From UBA4459 sp036351335 (GTDB lineage Bacteria > Bacteroidota > Bacteroidia > Bacteroidales > F082), in the NCBI GenBank assembly GCA_036351335.1, contig JAZBOW010000003.1, positions 1 to 12,997 on the forward strand: a stretch of 12,997 nt of DNA, read 5' to 3'. The position numbers and the translations under genes are program-made. Positions 7,350 through 12,997 of the stretch are shown piece after piece (the first letter of the stretch is position 1; each line of letters starts with the position of its first letter). The notes below the pieces were generated by a model. That model had not been told where the DNA came from. It did no database searches and was given only the letters and a program-made list of their open reading frames with translations.

Positions 7350-8348
7350 CTATGGCAGTTTTCTGAAATACAAATAACGCAGCAGCATTTCAATCATAAA
7401 TGCGGCTATCGCGATCAATGCAAAAGGCAGAAACATCTCATGCTTTCTTTTAAACTCCTGCACATCAATTTTTGATTTTTCAAGTGAGTCAATTTCATCA
7501 TAAATCTCGCGCAATTTCTCATTGTTCTCCGCCCTGAAATACCTGCCTTCTGTTTGCTGGGCTATCTGTTGCAGCAATTCTTCATCAATCTGCACTTCCA
7601 TTTGCTGCATCTGGATGCCGTAAATGGTTTGAACAGGGTAGGGGGCATACCCCCTCGAACCTACACCGATTGTATACACCCTGATACCGAACATTTTCGC
7701 AATTTCCGCTGCAGAAAGCGGGTCGACAGAGCCCGAATTATTAACGCCATCAGTAAGCAAAATGATCACTTTTGAAATGGCTTCAGAATCCTGCAGGCGG
7801 CTGATGGCTGTGGCCAGTCCATCCCCAATGGCAGTGCCATCTTCAATCATACCACTTTTCACTTCTCTGAAAAGATTAGCGATCATGGCATGATCTGTTG
7901 TAAGCGGCACTTGCGTAAATGCCTCACCACTAAAAATGACAAGTCCAACTCTGTCATTCGGACGTTTGGCTATAAATTCTTTCGCCACTTCTTTTGCTGC
8001 TTCCAGCCGGTCGGGTTTAAAATCGCGGGCCAGCATACTGCCCGACACATCCAATGCCATCACGATGTCAATTCCTTCAATATGAATATTTTGGCGCGAA
8101 GAAACAGATTGCGGACGGGTGATGGCTATGATTAACAAAGCAACAGCCAGCAAACGAAGTACGAACAAAATATGAGAGAACCACACTTTAAAACTGGTTG
8201 GAACATCTTCATAAAGCTCGAGTCCGGATACACGCAGTGTGGCATTGCTTTTTGTATGCCTGAACCAATACCATACAATAAGCACCGGCAGTAACAATAG
8301 CAGCCAGAAAAACTCAGGATTCGCCCATGTATCTATCTTGAACATCAT
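7350..8348 (-). CDS. batA: BatA: membrane-anchored VWA protein
   Basis: BatA is the first of two paralogous VWA membrane proteins in the Bat locus. The 332 residues contain membrane helices about 13-29 and 57-77, a VWA domain about 92-290 and a final helix about 306-324. The MIDAS motif DVSGS (100-104), T172 in EDGTAIG and D200 in LLTDG are all present, so metal binding should be intact. The first possible start, ATG at 8348, is followed directly by a second ATG at 8345, and both sit in the overlap with the TGA of orf3. A purine-rich AAGGAGG lies 6 nt before the ATG inside the orf3 coding sequence. It may act as a Shine-Dalgarno site, though Bacteroidota depend little on such sites. The family and operon position make the assignment firm. 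Confidence 0.94.
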   Translation of the reverse strand: MMFKIDTWANPEFFWLLLLLPVLIVWYWFRHTKSNATLRVSGLELYEDVPTSFKVWFSHILFVLRLLAVALLIIAITRPQSVSSRQNIHIEGIDIVMALDVSGSMLARDFKPDRLEAAKEVAKEFIAKRPNDRVGLVIFSGEAFTQVPLTTDHAMIANLFREVKSGMIEDGTAIGDGLATAISRLQDSEAISKVIILLTDGVNNSGSVDPLSAAEIAKMFGIRVYTIGVGSRGYAPYPVQTIYGIQMQQMEVQIDEELLQQIAQQTEGRYFRAENNEKLREIYDEIDSLEKSKIDVQEFKRKHEMFLPFALIAIAAFMIEMLLRYLYFRKLP

Positions 8349-9325
8349 TCTGCCTCCTTCGTTTCAGTTTTAATTTCCTTTTGTTCATCAACCCGCAATA
8401 CTGTCTCCTGTTTTGTTTCCTTAACAAAATCAACACAATGATTCAGACAAACGTCATTTTCTAGTGGCGTTGGTTTGGCCTTGGCAAATTTCACCAGGTC
8501 AGCCAACCTAAGGGCGGATTTTAATTTATCAGACACTTCTGTGTTGATTTGCTTCTCTTTCAGCGCTTCCAGTATTTCATCAGTAGTCATTTCAGGCGCA
8601 TCCATCAAAAATCTCCCTTCTATATAATCACGGGTAATATCAGTTAACTGCGTATAGTATTCTTTCACCCTTCCTGACTGCCACACTTTTGCCAGGCGTA
8701 ACTCTTCCAGCATTTGAAATGCAATGATATGTGGCGGTAATTCAGGCTTGGGTTTGGCAGTAAATAACGGCCTGTTCTTTTTTCTTTTCTGAATGAACCA
8801 AATGATCAGGAATAAAATGACAATGATGAACAATCCGAGTGCAATCCAGGGCAATGCTTCACGGAAGGTGTAAGGTTCCGAAATGGGCCCTTTTATGGCT
8901 TTAAAAACCTGGCTGGTATCCACCACCGGGGTAAATACCTGAATATAATGCTTCAGGGTATTGGATTCAAAATCGATGGTGTCATTTTCATGCCGGAATT
9001 TGAAAGTATAGGATGGAATTTCAAAATATCCTGAATCGAATGAGGTAAGTGTGAATTGCCTGTTCAGAATTAATGTATTTTCTTGATACGACGTGTCAAT
9101 ACCCTGATAATCTATAATTTCTATATCTGATGTAATTGTATCGAGCAATTGGGGCCAGGTGACAATAAAGCCTTCCGGTACACTAATGCCCATATTGTAT
9201 TGAAATTGGTCACCAATCATGATAGAATCCTTGTCAATAGATGAAAAGGCTTCCGCATTTTGGGCATTTCCAGCTATGTTCAAAAACATAGTAAAAATGA
9301 TCGCTATGTAAATTTTTCGCATCAT
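8345..9325 (-). CDS. BatD-like membrane protein of the Bat operon (unnamed orf3)
   Basis: This gene sits between the DUF58 gene and batA, where Bacteroidota bat loci often have an unnamed membrane protein. The 326 residues read: signal peptide about 1-21; a periplasmic beta-rich domain about 25-132; one membrane helix about 158-178; a basic linker at 179-195; a helical cytoplasmic domain at about 200-300; and a charged Lys/Glu tail at 301-326. The cytoplasmic part resembles the end of BatD: EYYTQL…DYIEGRF followed by KEKQINTEVSDKL here, against FYDEIA…GYIADKF followed by EAKSVNTDVIDRF there. Two cysteines (C293, C297) lie in the last helix. The start is a double ATG at 9325/9322 overlapping the DUF58 stop, and the stop overlaps batA in the same way, so the three genes are probably translationally coupled. 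No enzyme motif is seen; function is unknown. Confidence 0.88.
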   Translation of the reverse strand: MMRKIYIAIIFTMFLNIAGNAQNAEAFSSIDKDSIMIGDQFQYNMGISVPEGFIVTWPQLLDTITSDIEIIDYQGIDTSYQENTLILNRQFTLTSFDSGYFEIPSYTFKFRHENDTIDFESNTLKHYIQVFTPVVDTSQVFKAIKGPISEPYTFREALPWIALGLFIIVILFLIIWFIQKRKKNRPLFTAKPKPELPPHIIAFQMLEELRLAKVWQSGRVKEYYTQLTDITRDYIEGRFLMDAPEMTTDEILEALKEKQINTEVSDKLKSALRLADLVKFAKAKPTPLENDVCLNHCVDFVKETKQETVLRVDEQKEIKTETKEAE

Positions 9326-10197
9326 CTTCTGGCACTTCTTTTTCTGAATAAATTCATCAGCGGACGTACATAATCCTGACCGGTATATACTTTTGCCACA
9401 TCCACGCCATAGCGCGAGAAAAGCGCATCAAGCTGTTTGGTTTTATTGGCCGACCATGCCGCATATCTTCTCCGGGTACTCTTGCTGCTCGTATCAATCC
9501 ACCTCATTTTACCAGTTTCCGGATCAATAGCTCTTAATAATCCCACATCCGGAATTTCCTTTTCTCGCACGTCGGTAACCCTTACGGCGATCAGATCGTG
9601 TTTGTGGTTGGCAATTTGTAGGGCTTTTTCGAATCCGGTATCCATAAAGTCAGAAATCAGAAATGCAGTTGATTTCTTTTTAATGGCATTTGTAAAAAAG
9701 CGTAAAGCCTCGGCAATATTTGTACCCGTGCTTTCTGCCTCGAAATCGATTAGTTCCCTGATAATTCTTAAAATGTGCGATGAACCTTTTTTAGGCGGTA
9801 TAAACTGTTCGACTTTGTCACTAAAAAAGATAACACCCACCTTGTCGTTATTCTGAATGGCTGAAAATGACAGGACTGCTGATATTTCAGTGATCAGGTT
9901 TGATTTTAATTGCTGATGGGTGCCAAAACTGTTTGATCCTGACACATCGATCAGCAGCATCACCGTTAATTCGCGCTCCTCCTCAAAAATCTTCACATAT
10001 GGATGGTTGAAACGGGCTGTCACATTCCAATCTATATTCCGGATATCATCACCATACTGGTATTCGCGCACTTCGCTGAAGGCCATTCCTCGTCCTTTGA
10101 AAGAACTGTGGTATTCTCCGGAGAATATCTGGTTCGACAAACCACGTGTCTTAATCTCTATCTTCCTGACTTTTTTGAATATTTCCTGTGCGTCCAT
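9322..10197 (-). CDS. DUF58-family protein with VWA-like domain
   Basis: This is a soluble DUF58 protein, the constant neighbour of MoxR ATPases. The 291 residues carry the DUF58 signature REYQYGDDIRNIDWNVTAR at 44-62. They also carry a VWA-like fold from about 77 with a MIDAS-type DVSGS (84-88), T159 in ESTGT and D183 in ISDFMD. There is no signal peptide or membrane helix, so the protein is cytosolic and could link MoxR to the membrane Bat proteins. The start ATG at 10197 is firm because an in-frame TAA (10201-10203) lies one codon upstream. The gene is separated from moxR by 85 nt containing a tandem heptamer repeat, and its TGA overlaps the start of orf3 by 4 nt. The Arg-rich C-terminus (RKRSARR) is typical of this group. 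Confidence 0.93.
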   Translation of the reverse strand: MDAQEIFKKVRKIEIKTRGLSNQIFSGEYHSSFKGRGMAFSEVREYQYGDDIRNIDWNVTARFNHPYVKIFEEERELTVMLLIDVSGSNSFGTHQQLKSNLITEISAVLSFSAIQNNDKVGVIFFSDKVEQFIPPKKGSSHILRIIRELIDFEAESTGTNIAEALRFFTNAIKKKSTAFLISDFMDTGFEKALQIANHKHDLIAVRVTDVREKEIPDVGLLRAIDPETGKMRWIDTSSKSTRRRYAAWSANKTKQLDALFSRYGVDVAKVYTGQDYVRPLMNLFRKRSARR

Positions 10198-10200
10198 TTT

Positions 10201-10235
10201 TTAAGTCTTCAGTCGGCAATCTTCAATCTGTAGTC
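10201..10235 (-). repeat. Five-unit heptanucleotide tandem repeat before the DUF58 gene
   Basis: Read on the minus strand, five consecutive 7-bp units are GACTACA, GATTGAA, GATTGCC, GACTGAA and GACTTAA, with consensus GAYTGMA. The first four bases fit GAYT in all five. The array is 35 bp and ends 3 nt before the DUF58 ATG, so the ribosome-binding region of that gene is made of repeat. The last unit supplies the in-frame stop that fixes the start. It resembles short heptamer arrays found between genes elsewhere; only one array lies in this window. Confidence 0.7.
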
Positions 10236-10257
10236 TTTTGTTTATATAAGCATTATT

Positions 10258-10297
10258 GTTGAGGCGCGAATGCGTGGTGGTATTAAGGTACCTCAAC
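10258..10297 (-). repeat. Inverted repeat around the moxR stop codon
   Basis: GTTGAGG (10258-10264) and CCTCAAC (10291-10297) are perfect 7-bp inverted copies with a 26-nt spacer. The right arm is within the last moxR codons (VEV) and the spacer holds the TAA stop. In the transcript this would form a large-loop hairpin just before the heptamer array. There is no T-run, so it may be a processing or attenuation site, or chance. Confidence 0.3.
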
Positions 10298-11275
10298 GGT
10301 ATTCAAAATTTCATTGATGATGTCTTCGCTGGTGACGTTTTCAGCTTCCGCTTCATAAGTCAGGCCAATCCGGTGACGCATCACATCATGGGCGACTGCC
10401 CTGATGTCTTCTGGGATCACATAACCACGTCTTTTTATAAAAGCGTATGCTTTGGCAGCAAGCGCGAGATTGATACTGGCACGTGGTGAAGCCCCATAGG
10501 AGATCATATGCTCGAACTTGTCGAGTTTAAAATCTTTTGGATACCTGGAAGCGAATACAATATCCGTAATGTAATTTTCAATCTTTTCGTCAAGATAGAC
10601 TTCCCTAACAATCGAGCGAGCTTTCAAAATATCACTGGTCTTAATAACTTTGTTAGTCTTTGCAATTGCATTGGTGATATTCTGCCGCAGAATCATTTTC
10701 TCTTCTTCCTGTTTCGGATAGTTGATCACTACTTTAAGCATAAACCTGTCTACCTGTGCTTCAGGCAACGGGTAGGTACCTTCCTGTTCGATTGGGTTTT
10801 GTGTAGCCATTACTAAAAAGGGTTCTTCTAGGGGAAAAGTAGTTTCACCAATAGTTACCTGGCGCTCCTGCATGGCTTCAAGCAGCGCGCTTTGCACTTT
10901 AGCCGGCGAACGGTTGATCTCGTCGGCCAGGATAAAATTGGAAAAAATCGGACCTTTTTTGATCATAAACTCCTCTTTTTTCTGGCTGTAGATCAATGTA
11001 CCCAATAAGTCAGCGGGAAGCAAGTCAGGCGTAAATTGAATACGACTGAATTTGGCATCCACCACATTGGCAAGCGAATTAATCGCCAACGTTTTTGCCA
11101 GTCCCGGCACTCCTTCGAGTAAAATATGGCCATTGGCCAATAAGCCAATCAACAGGCTTTCAGTCATGTGTTTCTGGCCGATAATCACCTTGTTCATTTC
11201 AAGGTAGATTAAATCTATGAACTGGCTTTCTCTTTCAATTTTTTCGTTCAGTTCTCTAATGTCAACTTGTAACAT
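10283..11275 (-). CDS. moxR: MoxR-family AAA+ ATPase
   Basis: MoxR ATPases use ATP hydrolysis to remodel or mature partner proteins, typically VWA proteins encoded next to them. The 330 residues contain the AAA_3 core with Walker A GVPGLAKT (55-62), Walker B ILADE (115-119), sensor 1 in ATQNP (157-161), an arginine-finger region EAQVDRF (172-178) and sensor 2 in GASPRAS (261-267), followed by the helical lid to about 325. All catalytic residues are intact. There is no signal peptide or membrane helix; the protein is cytosolic. It is the first gene of the operon, with a good -7 promoter box 27-34 nt upstream of its ATG, so it probably leads the whole moxR–batE transcript. The start ATG at 11275 gives the normal family length. 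Confidence 0.96.
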   Translation of the reverse strand: MLQVDIRELNEKIERESQFIDLIYLEMNKVIIGQKHMTESLLIGLLANGHILLEGVPGLAKTLAINSLANVVDAKFSRIQFTPDLLPADLLGTLIYSQKKEEFMIKKGPIFSNFILADEINRSPAKVQSALLEAMQERQVTIGETTFPLEEPFLVMATQNPIEQEGTYPLPEAQVDRFMLKVVINYPKQEEEKMILRQNITNAIAKTNKVIKTSDILKARSIVREVYLDEKIENYITDIVFASRYPKDFKLDKFEHMISYGASPRASINLALAAKAYAFIKRRGYVIPEDIRAVAHDVMRHRIGLTYEAEAENVTSEDIINEILNTVEVP

Positions 11276-11301
11276 AATTTATGCTTTTTCTTATTGATGC
11301 G

Positions 11302-11309
11302 CAAAGATA
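11302..11309 (-). promoter_or_regulatory. Bacteroidota-type -7 promoter box for the moxR/bat operon
   Basis: The minus strand reads TATCTTTG followed by CGC, matching the primary sigma factor -7 consensus TAnnTTTG exactly. It lies 27-34 nt upstream of the moxR ATG, implying a 5' UTR of roughly 20 nt. Upstream the sequence is A/T-rich; no clear TTTG -33 box is seen at the usual spacing, which is common in these promoters. Confidence 0.6.
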
Positions 11310-11389
11310 TTAAATACGACTTTTTTTGTCTGTTAATTTTTGTTAAAGGGGGTGAAGAAAAGGTTAATCTTTAAAGCAATAGATTTGTA

Positions 11390-11767
11390 TTAAAAGTCGC
11401 TCCTTATTTCTCTTCCGAATGGTGTTAGCGCAATATGTGCCAGTTTAAAATGCTGCTGCGCCCATGGGATGCCAATAATAGTAATAAAAAGTAGTACCCC
11501 GAATAGCATATGGGTCAGGAATATCCAAATGCCACCAATGAAAAACCAGATCACATTCATGAAGGTTGACAGACAACCTCCTGCCATTTCAGTTCTTACA
11601 ACCTTGCTACCAAACGGCCACAAGGCCAAGACACCCAATTTGATGGTTTGCAGACCGAAAGGAATGCCAATAATGGTAAGCATGAGTACGATGCTTGATA
11701 CAAAATACTCAATGGCTACGGCAAAACCGCCGAATATAAGCCATATAATGTTTCCAAAGAATTTCAT
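11390..11767 (-). CDS. yccF: YccF-family inner membrane protein
   Basis: This small membrane protein of the YccF family (two PF03733 repeats) has no firmly known function. The 125 residues show a clear internal duplication: residues 6-53 (NIIWLIFGG … LTIIGIPFG … LALWPFG) and 71-118 (NVIWFFIGG … ITIIGIPWA … IALTPFG) match over their length with a 65-residue offset. Each half has hydrophobic stretches suggesting membrane helices or hairpins, joined by a short polar linker (VVRTEMAGG). This two-repeat form is the usual one. The ATG overlaps the TGA of the epimerase gene by 4 nt (ATGA), so the two genes are co-translated. Its stop lies about 80 nt before the moxR promoter box, and no strong terminator is visible between them, so some read-through into the bat operon is possible. 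Confidence 0.9.
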   Translation of the reverse strand: MKFFGNIIWLIFGGFAVAIEYFVSSIVLMLTIIGIPFGLQTIKLGVLALWPFGSKVVRTEMAGGCLSTFMNVIWFFIGGIWIFLTHMLFGVLLFITIIGIPWAQQHFKLAHIALTPFGREIRSDF

Positions 11768-12696
11768 GGTTTGTTAGGTTTAAAAATATCCTTTAAAGCA
11801 GAAGTGATGGTTTCATATTCAAACCGGAACCCGTATTCCTGCAAACGTTTGGGCACCACTTTCACACCGTTTAGCAACAATTCATCTGCCATTTCTCCCA
11901 ACATCAGTTTCAAAACAAATGCAGGGGTGTGAATTGCAGCAGGTTTTCCTAACGCTTTACCGATGGCTGCTGCCATTTGGCTGTTGGTAACAGGATGTGG
12001 CGCTGTTAAATTAAATGGTCCTTTCAATTCCTTATGGTTAATTAGGAACTTAATAGCCCTTACTTCATCTTTGATATGTATCCACGAGCTCCACTGATCT
12101 CCACTGCCTACCGGACCTCCCATGAAAAAATGATAGGGCCTGGCCATTTGGGGCAGCGCCCCTTCTTTCCCGTCTAGTACAATACCCGTACGTATATAAA
12201 CAACACGGGTCAGGTTTTCCAATTCTTTTACCGTGTTCTCATTGTCGATACCCACTTTTGCTAAAAAACCGACTGTAGCAAGGGGTGATTTTTCAGTAAT
12301 ATTTGCATCAGGATTTTCAGCTGTTTTGCCATAAACACCCATGCCTGAACCTTGTATTAAAAAGGAGGGCTTTTTTGCAGCCAGATGAAACGCCTCGGCA
12401 ATCATTTTACCAGTATGGATACGGCTGTTGTAAATCTTTTCTTTTTTTGTTTTGGTCCAACGGGAGCCGACGCCCTCGCCTGCAAGGTTCACCACCCCAT
12501 CGGCTATTGAAAAGATGGCAGCAAGCGAATTGGGATCGTCATAGTTGGTTTCAACCACATCCACATGCTTGCTTTCGAGGTTTTTATATTTTTCGGGTGA
12601 CCGTGTCAAAATTGCAATTTCGTAGTCTTTTTCCAGTTCATCGATAAGATGCCTGCCAATAAAACCACTACCACCCAGTATGGCTATTTTTTGCAT
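11764..12696 (-). CDS. TIGR01777-family NAD(P)-binding epimerase-like protein (YfcH/SDR39U1 type)
   Basis: This is an atypical extended short-chain dehydrogenase/reductase of the TIGR01777 family, called a nucleoside-diphosphate-sugar epimerase by annotation, though its true substrate is unknown. The 310 residues begin with the dinucleotide-binding loop GGSGFIG (8-14). NLAGEGV (70-76), SRIHTG (91-96), SGMGVYG (117-123) and WSSWIHIKDEV (202-212) follow, all hallmarks of the family. GPFNLTAPHPVTN (226-238) leads into the DUF1731 C-terminal domain (about 255-305, with LGEMADELLLNG and VVPKRLQEYGF). The protein is cytosolic. It begins 28 nt after a T9SS cargo gene on the same strand and overlaps yccF, so all three could be on one transcript. 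Start ATG 12696 gives the standard length. No defect is visible. Confidence 0.93.
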   Translation of the reverse strand: MQKIAILGGSGFIGRHLIDELEKDYEIAILTRSPEKYKNLESKHVDVVETNYDDPNSLAAIFSIADGVVNLAGEGVGSRWTKTKKEKIYNSRIHTGKMIAEAFHLAAKKPSFLIQGSGMGVYGKTAENPDANITEKSPLATVGFLAKVGIDNENTVKELENLTRVVYIRTGIVLDGKEGALPQMARPYHFFMGGPVGSGDQWSSWIHIKDEVRAIKFLINHKELKGPFNLTAPHPVTNSQMAAAIGKALGKPAAIHTPAFVLKLMLGEMADELLLNGVKVVPKRLQEYGFRFEYETITSALKDIFKPNKP

Positions 12697-12724
12697 ATCA
12701 TTTGTCTTTGATGTATAACAAATA

Positions 12725-12997
12725 TTAAGGCATTTTGATCATTTTACCTGAATATTTTTTACCATCAACTGAAATGATATAATAGAAAGTCATAGCTCCC
12801 AAAATTTTATTTGGAAAGGACCAGACAACTTCATGGATTCCCTTATCAAACCGTTTGCTTGCAATATCCGCTACTTTCCTTCCGGTAAGATCAAATAGCG
12901 TGATATCGACTTGCGCTTTTTGTTCCAGTTTGAAAGAAATAACGGTATTGTCGCTGAATGGATTGGGATATACGTGATGCGAAAAATCTGCATGCGA
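12725..12997 (-). CDS. C-terminal end of a T9SS-secreted protein (N-terminus outside window)
   Basis: An open frame enters from the right edge and ends at TAA (12725-12727), giving 90 residues with no start codon in the window. It begins SHADFSHHV, then YPNPFSDNTVISF, QVDITLFDLTGRKVADI, KGIHEVVW and FYYIISVDGKKYSGKMIKMP. That is a type A T9SS C-terminal sorting domain, about 80 residues, with the YPNPF entry motif and the GRKVAD turn also present in the M28 peptidase tail at 1463-2656. The domain directs export across the outer membrane and is then removed by the sortase. The cargo domain lies outside the window, so the function is unknown. The gene ends 28 nt before the epimerase start. Confidence 0.9.
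   Translation of the reverse strand, partial: SHADFSHHVYPNPFSDNTVISFKLEQKAQVDITLFDLTGRKVADIASKRFDKGIHEVVWSFPNKILGAMTFYYIISVDGKKYSGKMIKMP

Noticed and set aside
11345..11392. Terminator between yccF and the moxR promoter
   Set aside because: Only short, weak pairings such as AATCT/AGATT with a large loop are present, with no T-run.
12717..12726. Promoter box for the epimerase in the 28-nt gap
   Set aside because: AATATTTG misses one key position of TAnnTTTG and overlaps the end of the preceding gene; too weak to list.

Overview
The window comes from a Bacteroidota (Bacteroidetes) chromosome, probably a gliding or environmental lineage that has a type IX secretion system. Three things point there: the moxR–DUF58–bat aerotolerance locus in its Bacteroidota gene order, two proteins ending in T9SS sorting domains with the YPNPF signature, and a promoter -7 box of the TAnnTTTG type in front of moxR. 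I see no phage, plasmid, IS transposase, CRISPR array, tRNA or rRNA.

Layout. At the left edge (2-814, +) is the 3' third of alaS. After it come a REP-like imperfect palindrome (827-848), a strikingly AT-rich gene for a small three-helix membrane protein (872-1276, +) and a hairpin (1291-1318). All remaining genes are on the minus strand. A secreted M28 zinc peptidase with a T9SS tail (1463-2656) sits alone. The Bat operon, read right to left, is moxR (11275-10283), a DUF58/VWA gene (10197-9322), a BatD-like membrane gene called orf3 here (9325-8345), batA (8348-7350), batB (7316-6264), batC (6274-5513), batD (5459-3609) and batE (3609-2839). A separate two-gene unit to the right holds a TIGR01777-family epimerase (12696-11764) overlapping yccF (11767-11390). 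The right edge (12725-12997) carries the last 90 codons of another T9SS cargo protein.

How the genes work together. MoxR is an AAA+ ATPase of the type that acts with von Willebrand A (VWA) proteins. DUF58, BatA and BatB all carry a VWA fold with a metal-binding MIDAS. BatC and BatE carry TPR repeats, and orf3 and BatD share a plan of periplasmic beta domains, one membrane helix and a helical cytoplasmic domain. The operon is therefore built from a few duplicated module types around one ATPase, probably forming an envelope complex with cytosolic and periplasmic faces. Four of its seven junctions overlap (1, 4, 4 and 11 nt), which suggests translational coupling. The widest gap, 85 bp between moxR and DUF58, holds a five-unit 7-bp tandem repeat ending 3 nt before the DUF58 start codon, plus an inverted repeat around the moxR stop.

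No completely new system is evident. The Bat locus is a known but mechanistically unresolved system. The least explained items are the AT-rich membrane protein next to the REP-like palindrome, the heptamer repeat inside the operon, and the BatD-like orf3. No gene-free stretch exceeds 300 bases; the largest gaps are 1277-1462 and 2657-2838, and their hairpins are listed.
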